Below, in pieces: positions 45,513-54,357 of a stretch of 64,000 bases of DNA. Source of the DNA: Vibrio sp. D404a (lineage in GTDB: Bacteria > Pseudomonadota > Gammaproteobacteria > Enterobacterales > Vibrionaceae); assembly GCF_030248535.1 (NCBI RefSeq), contig NZ_JAHGAJ010000014.1, positions 124,001 through 188,000 of the forward strand, read 5' to 3'. The translations under genes were made by a program, and so were the position numbers. How positions within the stretch are numbered: the stretch's first letter is position 1; the number at the start of each line of letters is the position of its first letter. The notes under the pieces are model-generated. The model ran no database searches and was not told the DNA's origin. It worked only from the letters and a program-made list of their open reading frames with translations.

Positions 45513-47867
45513 CTAACGATTCTCGAAGCGGTTGTAGTCCAATAAGCCAAACTCAATCGGTTGATCTTGTTGGTACCACTGGTGGACACGATCACTGAAT
45601 GGCCAAAATTCACTTGAGCTTCTGCGCACGGCAAATTCATCAAGTAGGGCCACGTAATCTTGTTCTGTTTGCAACGTTTGCAGCATCGAAACAAGTTGTG
45701 GGATCTCCGCTTCATCAAGCTCTAGGAATGCGGCAGGGTAGCTACCGACCACGCCTCTAACTAACGTCAGGTCGTCGTTTGCATAGTCTCGGTTGCTCTC
45801 TTCATTGAACAAGCTAGAGATGTTGGTGTGCGAGTTGTTGTGAATCATAGTAAACAGCTGCTCGTCGCCATTCTGCGCTTTGATCATTAACATCACCAAC
45901 TGAGGCACATGTTTGAGCCCTTCGCCCTTAATCGTGTCTACTTGTTGCAGCAAGGCTTCATGCTTTGGTTCAAATCCGGTATCAACGATCTCGTAACGGT
46001 CATTGAGTATAGGTTTGAGCTTCTCTTCCAACATGTCGAACAACTCGGCTTTAGGATCATCCGTCTTGTACACGACACTGGATGGCTGATCGAACGGCGC
46101 GATGTTACGTTGCAAGAAGTCACTTAGCTGAGCGTTTTGATTCTGGTACCAGCTTGAGTGTTCTTGGTGGCGAATGTCTTTTGGTAATAGCGTTAAGAAA
46201 TTACTTTCGCCCTCTAAACGTAAGAAATCCATGAACATACGTGTGATCAGTTGATGCCCAAAGTTACCGTAGACATCAAAGCCAGCCACCAATAGGTAGT
46301 GGATACGCTCAAGTAGCGCGTAATCAAGTACCCAAGCCGTTTTCGGTTGCGTGCCAACTAAGCCTTGCACCACAGATGCGCTGTCGAAGTGTCTAAACAC
46401 GGTGAGTGCGGCATTTGGGTTAGTACCACCACCGTCCCAAATAACGTTCATGGTCAGGTTCTCACCGTTCTTGAACCATTTATTGGTGAACTCTGACTTA
46501 CCATCTAAGTAGCGAGCTTGCTGCTTTGAGTACTTAACCCAGTTAGTCACGGGCACCGTGTTACTTTCAAGTTCGCCGGGCAGTTTCAGGTTATCTTTCT
46601 GGCTCGCATAAAATTCATTGATCTCAGGAAGATCGGCTTTGTCGGGATCAACAAACACCACCCAAAAGCGATCATTAATAACGTTTAATGCCAGTTGTCC
46701 ACGACATACAGGACCTTTGATGTAAGCCATGATGGTGTTTTGGGCATTGTCGAGCATGAACTTAAAGCGAGAGTTCACTGGCAAAGCTTCAAAAGCGGTC
46801 ATTGGGTTAGCGGCAACATCAACATCGTAGCTTGGCAGCTCTCGCACTATGTACGGGGTATTCACGAACCACGTTGTCCAGTCTTGCAGGCGTTTTTCAT
46901 TGAGCGCAAATGGCATGTGCGTTTTATCGACAATGGTACCTTGCTCGGGAATGATTCGATAATAAACACGTGGAACTTCAGGATCATCGTAAGGGCGGCG
47001 CGTGGTAATACGTTGCACAGGTTCGCCCGGTGGTGTCGTTGAACGAACCAGAGTGAAGAATCGTGCTGGTCCCTCTAGCTCAGAGAAATAGAGGTGAGAC
47101 AAGAACAGGTGCTCATAAATGTAACGAGCCGATAACTGGCTCTTGCGTGCACTTTTATTTAAGAAGCTTTCATAGGTATCGACCAGTGCCTGCTCCTCGT
47201 CGGTTAATGGAATATGTGCGTTCATGATCGCGCCGTTCTCTAACCAGCTCATCAAGGTCGCATACTCGCCTTTATCTAGGTTTGGCATCCCATAAGGCAT
47301 TCCCCAAGTCGGGTAGTCTTTTTCGTATTGGGCGTACTCTTCAATAGTCGGACACTGCTGGTTGCGGTCGACTGCGAAATCAAAGCCTTCTAGCTGCACT
47401 TGGTCGGGAAGAGGGTGATTCTCTTTTTGAATCAGCATACGAGCGACCAGACCAGCATCTAAGTTAGCGGTCGAGTTCTGCATGCGCTCATTGAGCACGG
47501 GGTGGAAGTCAGCATCGCGCCACTCTTGGGTGGTGATTGCGTCTTCAAATAAACGAGTCGGTGCCGTAGCGGTGAGACGAGTGCCTTGATAAACCAATGC
47601 CTTGGTCGCTCCACGGTCGATCCCCTCAACTGAGGACATTTTTAACTGACATGGCGCGTCATAGCAGCCGTGACAGACGACACATCGATTGTCGATGATG
47701 GGTTTAACTTCGTTGATGAAATGCTGTGCCTGCGCTGAAACCACAGGGGCTTGTCGGTCGCGAACTTCAGGCTTACCAAACAGCTCATCAAAGTTCAAAC
47801 CGGCATACATTGCACAACCAGAGAAGAGGCTGACCAGTGCGACAACCCATATTTTTTTTAGATTCAT
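45513..47867 (-). CDS. cti: fatty acid cis/trans isomerase
   Basis: The 784-residue periplasmic protein matches Cti. It has a lipoprotein-like or uncleaved signal (VVALVSLFSGC) and a single heme-binding motif CVVCH at about residues 62-66, followed by extra cysteines (HGCYDAPC). Cti is a cytochrome-c-type enzyme that converts cis- to trans-unsaturated fatty acids in membrane phospholipids, rapidly rigidifying the membrane under solvent or heat stress. It is monocistronic and convergent with torS. Confidence 0.9.
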   Translation of the reverse strand: MNLKKIWVVALVSLFSGCAMYAGLNFDELFGKPEVRDRQAPVVSAQAQHFINEVKPIIDNRCVVCHGCYDAPCQLKMSSVEGIDRGATKALVYQGTRLTATAPTRLFEDAITTQEWRDADFHPVLNERMQNSTANLDAGLVARMLIQKENHPLPDQVQLEGFDFAVDRNQQCPTIEEYAQYEKDYPTWGMPYGMPNLDKGEYATLMSWLENGAIMNAHIPLTDEEQALVDTYESFLNKSARKSQLSARYIYEHLFLSHLYFSELEGPARFFTLVRSTTPPGEPVQRITTRRPYDDPEVPRVYYRIIPEQGTIVDKTHMPFALNEKRLQDWTTWFVNTPYIVRELPSYDVDVAANPMTAFEALPVNSRFKFMLDNAQNTIMAYIKGPVCRGQLALNVINDRFWVVFVDPDKADLPEINEFYASQKDNLKLPGELESNTVPVTNWVKYSKQQARYLDGKSEFTNKWFKNGENLTMNVIWDGGGTNPNAALTVFRHFDSASVVQGLVGTQPKTAWVLDYALLERIHYLLVAGFDVYGNFGHQLITRMFMDFLRLEGESNFLTLLPKDIRHQEHSSWYQNQNAQLSDFLQRNIAPFDQPSSVVYKTDDPKAELFDMLEEKLKPILNDRYEIVDTGFEPKHEALLQQVDTIKGEGLKHVPQLVMLMIKAQNGDEQLFTMIHNNSHTNISSLFNEESNRDYANDDLTLVRGVVGSYPAAFLELDEAEIPQLVSMLQTLQTEQDYVALLDEFAVRRSSSEFWPFSDRVHQWYQQDQPIEFGLLDYNRFENR

Positions 47868-47955
47868 AGAGACTTATAGATTTATCATTTTTCTTAAGTA
47901 TATCGAAAATGATTGAAAATGCTCATGTTCTAGCGATTTGCTGAATAGCCGAGGT

Positions 47956-47996
47956 AGGAAAAGCGAGTAGCGTCAACTAAATGTAGACGCTACTCG
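47956..47996 (-). terminator. terminator of the TonB-dependent receptor gene
   Basis: CGAGTAGCGTC and GACGCTACTCG form a perfect 11-base stem with an 11-base loop; on the minus strand it is followed by CTTTTCC. It lies 50 bases past the receptor stop. Confidence 0.75.
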
Positions 47997-48045
47997 TATG
48001 GCTGAATCAAAGGGTATCCTTGATCAGTATTGCTGAAAATGAATG

Positions 48046-49965
48046 TTAGAAAGCGTAGGCGGCGTTAAAGCGGAAATCGCGGCCTGCGCTTGCGTAGCCT
48101 TGAGCGACTGGACTACCGATGTACTCCATGTAAGAGGCGTGATCGAAGTAGTATTTGTCGAACACGTTCTTTACTGACAGCGTTAGGGTTAGGTTTTCGC
48201 TCGGCATTGGTACCCATTGCGCGTAAAGGTCATGAACGCCGTAACCTGGCTTTTCTGGGTGTACTGTCGGGTCGGCGATATCAGTTAGGCGCTCAACAAA
48301 ACGTGCATTCCAACCCAACTCTATATCTTCAGTCGCGGTGTAGCTTAGATCGAGCACCCAAGTATCACCAACAGATGTACCGATATTCATGCTGTCATCA
48401 GATAACGGCTCGCCGTTTAACTCAGGGCGAGATTGGCTGTAGCTAAGGCGCGTTCGAAGTTGCTCAAATTGATAGCTGATATACGCATTGATACCTTGGT
48501 TTTTTAGGTCGCCAACGTTGGTAATTGTGCCGTTGTCACCAACTACATCTTCAATCTCGCTATAGAAGAATGTCGCGCCAATCGCGAGGTCGTTTGCCTG
48601 ATAAGCCATACCAATTTCGGTGTTTTGCGCTTTTTCAGGCTTGCGGTTTGGATCGTTGGCCTTGTAGTCGATGATGAACAGCTCTTTGATCTGTTGACCA
48701 CGGAACGCTTCTGCGTAACTCGCAAACAGGTTGAAAGACGGGCTGAGTTTATAGTCCAGACCCGCATTTGGGCTAAACCCGCTTGAGTCGAACTCTTGGT
48801 CTTGATTGTCTTTAAGTTCATACCAATCGTAGCGAGCACCTGCTGTTAGGGTTAAGTCCTGCGTGATACGCCAGTCGTCTTGCACAAATAGGCCGTACAC
48901 CTTGCCTTTTTCTTTGCTGTTCTGTGCACCAGATCCGGTATCAAAGTCAGCGGTGTCGTTTTTGTAGTCTATGCCGTAGATAACAGAGTTGTCTGTCCAA
49001 CGAGAGGTGTTGCTGACCTTTGCCCCGTAGGTGTCAATTGAGCCATCACTGGTCCCCCAACTTGGGTGATCTTTATGAGCGATGCGGTTGCTGGTGTTAT
49101 AAAGTGTTGTTTCTAGATTGAGGCTCTCGCTCGCCGTGTATTTATGAGAAGCGGTGATGGTGTGACGATCGGCCTCTTGATCGAGTGGGTCATTCTTAAA
49201 ACTAGGCTGGAAGTGTGGTCGGTTTAAACGGCGTCCATCGTCTTGGCGATAGTCGTAGCTTAAAGAGAAGTACTGAGTGTCAGTCACTTGACCAGAGAGT
49301 TTCAACAGCGCCACGGTTTGTTCTAATGCTGTGTAGGGTTGAGTGTCACCATGACCATCTTTGATATCTTGTCCATCAACATAACCAAATGAGGCCAGTA
49401 GACCAAGGCCTTCTGTGACTTCGCCGTATAGGCTGGTCGAGACTTTGTAGCCATCGTTATTCGTGTAGTAACCGCCTTTTACCTGAGCGCCAAAGCTGTC
49501 GTTTGGATCAAGGAGATCGTGAGCATCCTTGGTTTTGAATTGAATCGCACCACCCAGTGCTCCCGGTCCGTTCGTTGCACGGCCAGCACCCGCACTGACA
49601 TCCACCTGTTTAAGTAGCTCTGGTTCAATAGAGAGGCGACCTTGGTGATGGAAGAGGCTGCCTGATTGCGCAGCTCCATCGACAGTAATGTTGAGCATGG
49701 TATCTTCAAGCCCACGCACGTAGATTTTTTGCGAAATACCCGAAGAGCCACCCACACTGACCTCAGCATCGTTACGGAAAATATCATTGAGATCTTGGGC
49801 TTGACGCTTATCTAGGTCGTCTGCAGTAATGGTAATGTCGCCAGTATGGACTTGATGTCCTGTCACTTCGATCACTTCAATATCATCTGAAGAAATAGCG
49901 CTGTGCGCAGTGAGAATTAGGGATAGAGCAATAGGGCTTAATTTGAAAGTAGCTGGTAAATTCAC
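48046..49965 (-). CDS. TonB-dependent outer-membrane receptor
   Basis: The 639-residue protein has a signal peptide, a TonB-box-like segment (DDIEVIEVTG), a plug domain (about residues 35-150, with IYVRGLEDTMLNITVDGA and GRATNGPGALGGAIQF) and a 22-strand barrel ending in FRFNAAYAF. FRGQQIKELF and DPNRKPEKAQN sit where heme receptors have FRAP and NPNL, so the ligand may be heme, a siderophore or another chelate. The start is GTG with GGAGG 5 bases before it. A Fur-box-like sequence lies just upstream and a two-component system is adjacent. Confidence 0.9.
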   Translation of the reverse strand: MNLPATFKLSPIALSLILTAHSAISSDDIEVIEVTGHQVHTGDITITADDLDKRQAQDLNDIFRNDAEVSVGGSSGISQKIYVRGLEDTMLNITVDGAAQSGSLFHHQGRLSIEPELLKQVDVSAGAGRATNGPGALGGAIQFKTKDAHDLLDPNDSFGAQVKGGYYTNNDGYKVSTSLYGEVTEGLGLLASFGYVDGQDIKDGHGDTQPYTALEQTVALLKLSGQVTDTQYFSLSYDYRQDDGRRLNRPHFQPSFKNDPLDQEADRHTITASHKYTASESLNLETTLYNTSNRIAHKDHPSWGTSDGSIDTYGAKVSNTSRWTDNSVIYGIDYKNDTADFDTGSGAQNSKEKGKVYGLFVQDDWRITQDLTLTAGARYDWYELKDNQDQEFDSSGFSPNAGLDYKLSPSFNLFASYAEAFRGQQIKELFIIDYKANDPNRKPEKAQNTEIGMAYQANDLAIGATFFYSEIEDVVGDNGTITNVGDLKNQGINAYISYQFEQLRTRLSYSQSRPELNGEPLSDDSMNIGTSVGDTWVLDLSYTATEDIELGWNARFVERLTDIADPTVHPEKPGYGVHDLYAQWVPMPSENLTLTLSVKNVFDKYYFDHASYMEYIGSPVAQGYASAGRDFRFNAAYAF

Positions 49966-49978
49966 CGAAACCTCCGAT

Positions 49979-49997
49979 GTTAATGAGAATTATTATC
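49979..49997 (-). promoter_or_regulatory. Fur-box-like operator of the receptor gene
   Basis: On the minus strand this 19-mer, GATAATAATTCTCATTAAC, matches the classical Fur consensus at about 15 of 19 positions. It lies 14 bases upstream of the receptor start codon, close to the ribosome binding site, a position suited to iron repression. Confidence 0.7.
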
Positions 49998-50294
49998 GGG
50001 AAAGATTCTGGTGTGGTTTGGGTATTGAGTAAATCAATTTTACAAATGTTACATATCTCTTTTGGATATATATGAAAGGGCGATATAAAAGCCAACGCGA
50101 ATAACAAGTGCGTCTCAAAAAACAGCTATACACAAGCGCATGGCTCGAAACTAGAAAGCTTTGAAACCAGAAAGCTCAGAAACCGACAGGCTACAAAACG
50201 AGAACGTAACTAGACGCCACCCACGCTCAATGAAAAAAGGGGTTGGCAAATAAAAGCATGAGTTAGTAGATAAAAGCAGGGGTGGCATACTAAA
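49998..50294. other. intergenic region between receptor and kinase genes
   Basis: About 300 bases separate the receptor start from the sensor kinase stop. The segment holds the upstream promoter of the receptor and the short tandem repeats listed separately. No gene is supported. Confidence 0.4.
50147..50210 (+). repeat. degenerate 16-base tandem repeat, four units
   Basis: Units GAAACTAGAAAGCTTT, GAAACCAGAAAGCTCA, GAAACCGACAGGCTAC and AAAACGAGAACGTAAC follow without gaps between the receptor and kinase genes. Divergence grows from left to right. No function is evident. Confidence 0.55.
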
Positions 50295-51629
50295 TTAAGT
50301 GGGGAGCCGAATACTCACGCAAAGTCCTTTGTCTGGTGCGTTACTTGCCCAAACAGAGCCTTTTACCGCTTCAATATGACGCCGAGCCAGTGCTAAGCCG
50401 ACGCCAAAGCCTTTGCGGCTTCCAACCTGGTTATGAGCCTTGAAAAAGGGCGTGAAGATCTTGTCACATAGTTGCGGGTCGAGCCCGGGACCGCTGTCGG
50501 TCAGGGTTAATACGATATTGGACTTGTTCTGCTTGATGTTGATCGTCAATGATTCTCCATCAGGCGTATAGCGCAGCCCATTACGCAAGATATTCTCAAT
50601 CGCATGACCTAAGGCTCTTTGATTGGAATTCTGAATCGGCAGCGCGTCTGGCGTGTTCATCACAATCCGTTTTTCTACAAACTCAAACTGAGCATCGTCA
50701 ACGATCGCTTCAAGCAGCTCAATCAGGTCAAAGGACTCTTGGCGAAGGTCTGGGTTTTCGTTCTCTATCCAAGCCAAGGTTAAGGTATCTTCTGCCAACT
50801 CGCGCATGTTCTTTGTTTCACCCTTAATTCGCGTCATCATCGCATCGGGTTTAATGTTCTGCTCTAGGCAGTCAATGGCGGTTTCGATGCGTGCGATTGG
50901 CGTTCGTATCTCGTGAGACATGTCTGAGATGAGGTTTCGATTGTGGGTGATAACATTGGATGTCTGCTCAGCCATGGTATTGAACGTACGGGCAATCTGA
51001 CTAAATTCGTCATTACCTTGTGTCAGCTTCGTTGGAATTCTGGCTGAGTAGTGTCCCTTACTGAACGCTTGAGTGGCTTGGTGAAACTGCTGCAGTGGGC
51101 GCATTACGTAGCGATACAGGTAGATTGTCAGTGCCAGCAGTGTGGCAAAAGGAATAATAAAGCGAAATAGCCAGAAGGCGTGGGACATGTAAGTTCCCGG
51201 ACGCATTCGATCGGGAAGAATCACAAGGAAATGGTAATTGGATGGGCTAAGGGCGACTTCCATGATCGGATTTTCTGGAAAATCTAGATGTATCTTCCAT
51301 TCGACATTTCGACCAATTCCATAGCCTTCCCAAAAGCGTTGATTCAGCTCGTTTCCGGCAATCACATCAACACCCGATTGAACCACCGTCACCCAAGTAT
51401 TTTCTGTTTCCGCTAGTTCATCGAGCCAGATATCGAGCTCAGAGTATTGTTGATTGGTGAGAAATTCTTGAGCAGTGTTTCCCCACGCTAGTATCTCTTT
51501 CTGGTGGATCTTGTTGATATAACTCATCTTTTCATTAGAGAGAATCGCCGCGCTGTGTAACAGTGAGAAAAAGATCACCACGCCACACGACAACACAATA
51601 AACAATCGCCAAAACAGTAATCGACTCAT
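50295..51629 (-). CDS. sensor histidine kinase of the iron-linked locus
   Basis: The 444-residue inner-membrane kinase has two helices (about residues 8-30 and 155-178) bounding a periplasmic sensor of about 125 residues, a HAMP domain, the phosphorylation motif MSHEIRTPIARIETAID and an ATPase with NILRNGLRYTP and GSRKGFGVGLALARR. Its start overlaps the response-regulator stop by four bases (ATGA). Genes of this kind next to TonB receptors, such as PfeRS or PeuRS, respond to the siderophore; the same role is inferred here. Confidence 0.9.
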   Translation of the reverse strand: MSRLLFWRLFIVLSCGVVIFFSLLHSAAILSNEKMSYINKIHQKEILAWGNTAQEFLTNQQYSELDIWLDELAETENTWVTVVQSGVDVIAGNELNQRFWEGYGIGRNVEWKIHLDFPENPIMEVALSPSNYHFLVILPDRMRPGTYMSHAFWLFRFIIPFATLLALTIYLYRYVMRPLQQFHQATQAFSKGHYSARIPTKLTQGNDEFSQIARTFNTMAEQTSNVITHNRNLISDMSHEIRTPIARIETAIDCLEQNIKPDAMMTRIKGETKNMRELAEDTLTLAWIENENPDLRQESFDLIELLEAIVDDAQFEFVEKRIVMNTPDALPIQNSNQRALGHAIENILRNGLRYTPDGESLTINIKQNKSNIVLTLTDSGPGLDPQLCDKIFTPFFKAHNQVGSRKGFGVGLALARRHIEAVKGSVWASNAPDKGLCVSIRLPT

Positions 51630-52372
51630 TTTACGATGTAACCCTTGCCATGAACGGTTTGAATACGCTCGTTAGACATACCGAAAGAGAGCAACTTTTT
51701 TCGGACTCGTGATAGGTGCATGTCTAGGCTACGGTCGTACTGACTGAACTCGCGCTCTAGGATGGTTTGATATAAGAAGGGTTTGGTTTGTACTGCTCCT
51801 GCGTTTTGAACCAAGACCCAAAGCAGCTTAAATTGGATTGGTGTGAGTTCGGTGGTGTGCACTTGATCTGCGGTGGTTACGCTAACGGTTTGGGTAAATC
51901 TATCGAGCGTCAACTCTTGATGCTGCAGAAGGTGTGAGGGAGCTTGGTTCACGGGTTCGGCTTTGGTGCGTCTTAACACGGCCTCGACTCTTAAGCTGAT
52001 CTCAGTGAAGCTGCAAGGCTTGGAGATGTAATCATCCGCACCTGATTTAAAGCCGCGTATACGGTGCTCTTCTGCACCATACGCCGTCAACATAATCACG
52101 GGTGTCTGAGAGTGTTCATGAACAAACTTGAGGATACTAAAGCCATCCACTTTAGGTAGGTCGACATCAAGCAAAATCAAATCATAGTTCTCAAGCTTAA
52201 GAAGTTCCAGAGCCTGCTCACCACAAGCGGTATTGGAAACTTGATAACCACGATTGCGTAACAGGTCAGTTAGGTGCTCATTTAATGCCATGTCATCTTC
52301 GACCACCAAAATTCGGCCTTGTGTGGGAGCTTTGGCTTCAGAAGCAGGAGAAGAGTAATCGAAGGAAAACAT
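51626..52372 (-). CDS. OmpR-family response regulator of the iron-linked locus
   Basis: The 248-residue regulator has a receiver domain (RILVVEDDMALNEHL, phospho-acceptor in LILLDVDLPKVDG) and a C-terminal winged-helix DNA-binding domain ending with ERIQTVHGKGYIVK. I used the ATG at 52372 rather than a TTG at 52384, which sits inside a long palindrome. A Fur-like palindrome immediately upstream suggests iron control. It is the first gene of a two-gene operon with the kinase. The adjacent TonB receptor gene is the likely target. Confidence 0.9.
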   Translation of the reverse strand: MFSFDYSSPASEAKAPTQGRILVVEDDMALNEHLTDLLRNRGYQVSNTACGEQALELLKLENYDLILLDVDLPKVDGFSILKFVHEHSQTPVIMLTAYGAEEHRIRGFKSGADDYISKPCSFTEISLRVEAVLRRTKAEPVNQAPSHLLQHQELTLDRFTQTVSVTTADQVHTTELTPIQFKLLWVLVQNAGAVQTKPFLYQTILEREFSQYDRSLDMHLSRVRKKLLSFGMSNERIQTVHGKGYIVK

Positions 52373-52380
52373 AGTGCACA

Positions 52381-52417
52381 CCAATTATTGATAATGAAAA
52401 CTATTATCAATAATTGG
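52381..52417 (-). promoter_or_regulatory. 37-base palindrome containing a Fur box
   Basis: CCAATTATTGATAAT and ATTATCAATAATTGG are perfect 15-base arms around a 7-base centre. The inner 19 bases (52390-52408) match the Fur consensus at about 16 positions. It lies 9 bases before the chosen ATG of the response regulator. Its extra outer symmetry exceeds a normal Fur box and may reflect overlapping Fur dimers or a second protein. Confidence 0.75.
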
Positions 52418-52526
52418 TACAGTGAATGCAATGTGTGTTAAACCCCGTTTGTAACCAAATGCATCCAAACTGAATCTTACGTACAAATAAGCTAGCGTAT
52501 AAACAGATCGAACGCTGTAAGCGAAA

Positions 52527-54221
52527 TCAGTGATTGACCCAGCAGACTGAAAACGGGATTTCTAACCGTTCGAACTCTTTAATCCAACGCCATTGATTGT
52601 CTTGCAGTTTATCTCCCGGTCCTTTGACTTCAATCCATTGAAAGCCATCGTCGTTGAACGCGATAAGATCAGGCATACCCGTTCGATAGAGCTTAAGATC
52701 TTTGAGTAACACCCTGAATAGTTCGATCAGCAGAGAAGTGGGGATATGGTCAATCGCTTGCAGCAGCAATTCTTTAGAGAAATAGCCCCATTGAACAAAC
52801 GGATTCGCGACGCCTTGCTTGGCATCGAAGGTATCGAGGAGTATCCGAGCACCTTGTTGCTCAAGCGCGTCTAAGACCTGTGCGATCAAGTTTGCTCTTT
52901 TGCTAACAAAGTCATCGTGGTAGAGATCGAGAGGGCGGTATTGGTATTGATTGATAAATGCGCATTCGACTTCAGCAAAGATCACATCCCAAAATGCCAA
53001 CCCAAACAGCCCATTGAGAAACGTGTTTTCGCTGAAATAGCAATCCCATCCTTGCTCCTGCCTGTTAAGACGTACCGCTTCTTCAACACGTACTGTGCTG
53101 AGGTCTAATTCAAGGTGTTCATTTACGCAGCTCGGCTTCTTGGCTCTAGGTACTTTGTGACCTTGAAGTCTTTGTACTCGTTGTTCTAACTTTTGTGCCA
53201 CTTCCAACTCTGCGATATCAAGCGGATGTTGAATGATATCAGTGACAACGTCACTCATTGTTTCAACTTGATTTAGCTTGTCATGAATACGTGCTTGTCG
53301 CTCACGACTTGGCGGCAGATGCGATTGACGGAAATAGTGAAGCGCTAACTCATACTCCTCAAGTCTTTCGAGATCTCTGGCAATCAAATTGATCAACCTT
53401 GAGCGGCGACGCACCAATGTAGGGTGCTCACTTTCCTTGGGCATACTTTCCAACAAAGCGGAGAGCTGCGAAGATGATTTGCTAGTGAGCTGATAGTAGT
53501 GCTGCTGAACCTCATGCAGAGCGAGTAACTCATCGACTTGTGCGCGATTTTGAAAGAAACGCGATTCAAGGGAAATACTGACAGGCTCAAAGATATTTAA
53601 ACCTAAATCGCTTAGCACGAACTGACTAAGGTCTTGATGGGTATTACCAAAGAACAACACCAGCAACAGATCGATCAGATCAGGTTGCAGTAGTTCAACA
53701 CAGACAAAAGGCAGTTGCTCAAAATCAGTGAACGGATCGTCAGAGAGTTTCTCTAGTAGTACGTCTTTGCGAGCGGATCGATGTGAGCTTAGCTCTGGAA
53801 AGGTCTGGATGACCTCTGGCTTAGTGAGCAGTTCGCTTGCTAGCTCGATGCAGGTTAGGCGAGGGTGCGTCTCTTGATGACAAAAGTTAGATGGATGATT
53901 AGAACTAGATTGATGACTAGCGCTTGATTTATTGGCAAAGCTAGAACGAATAAACCCCTGTTCAGTAAGACGTACTAACTGAAGATCAAAGTCTTCGATT
54001 TCTTGATAATTGAGCTTATCGCTACGAAACCAGTGCCCTTTGCGGCTAAACATTCTTACTAGCGCGCAACGCGAAGGCGAGGGTAAGGCAACAAATCGCG
54101 TCATCCACTCTCGCTCCTGCGGGGTGAGCAGGTCGGAATACCACTGCTGAGCGTGGTCGATAAGACGCTGGAAGTTATCGAGGTAATAAGTGGGTGGTAG
54201 TACAGGTGTGGTGTCTAGCAA
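52527..54221 (-). CDS. VRR-NUC nuclease, bacterial FAN1-like
   Basis: The 564-residue protein ends in a VRR-NUC domain (about residues 440-560) with the PD-(D/E)XK signature GMPDLIAFN then WIEVKGPGDKLQDNQ. Upstream lies a long helical region with TPR-like content and an N-terminal winged-helix-like part, as in bacterial FAN1 structure-specific nucleases that act on DNA with 5' flaps and interstrand crosslinks. It is the only repair nuclease in the window besides helicase IV. The gene appears monocistronic. Confidence 0.87.
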   Translation of the reverse strand: MLDTTPVLPPTYYLDNFQRLIDHAQQWYSDLLTPQEREWMTRFVALPSPSRCALVRMFSRKGHWFRSDKLNYQEIEDFDLQLVRLTEQGFIRSSFANKSSASHQSSSNHPSNFCHQETHPRLTCIELASELLTKPEVIQTFPELSSHRSARKDVLLEKLSDDPFTDFEQLPFVCVELLQPDLIDLLLVLFFGNTHQDLSQFVLSDLGLNIFEPVSISLESRFFQNRAQVDELLALHEVQQHYYQLTSKSSSQLSALLESMPKESEHPTLVRRRSRLINLIARDLERLEEYELALHYFRQSHLPPSRERQARIHDKLNQVETMSDVVTDIIQHPLDIAELEVAQKLEQRVQRLQGHKVPRAKKPSCVNEHLELDLSTVRVEEAVRLNRQEQGWDCYFSENTFLNGLFGLAFWDVIFAEVECAFINQYQYRPLDLYHDDFVSKRANLIAQVLDALEQQGARILLDTFDAKQGVANPFVQWGYFSKELLLQAIDHIPTSLLIELFRVLLKDLKLYRTGMPDLIAFNDDGFQWIEVKGPGDKLQDNQWRWIKEFERLEIPFSVCWVNH

Positions 54222-54298
54222 GTCTTTGTCTCATCAATCCGTTATCTGAAAAGGCTTACTTTTTATCTGTACCGCAACGCTTATGTAGGGCGCAGATA

Positions 54299-54336
54299 CA
54301 AAAAGAGCCTAACCCTAAGGTTAAGCTCTTTCTTTT
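54299..54336. terminator. terminator of the OFA family transporter gene
   Basis: AAAAGAGCCTAACC pairs with GGTTAAGCTCTTT with one mismatch; T-rich tails exist on both strands. It lies 22 bases past the minus-strand stop. Confidence 0.8.
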
Positions 54337-54357
54337 CAAATTCAATCTTTTATCAGA

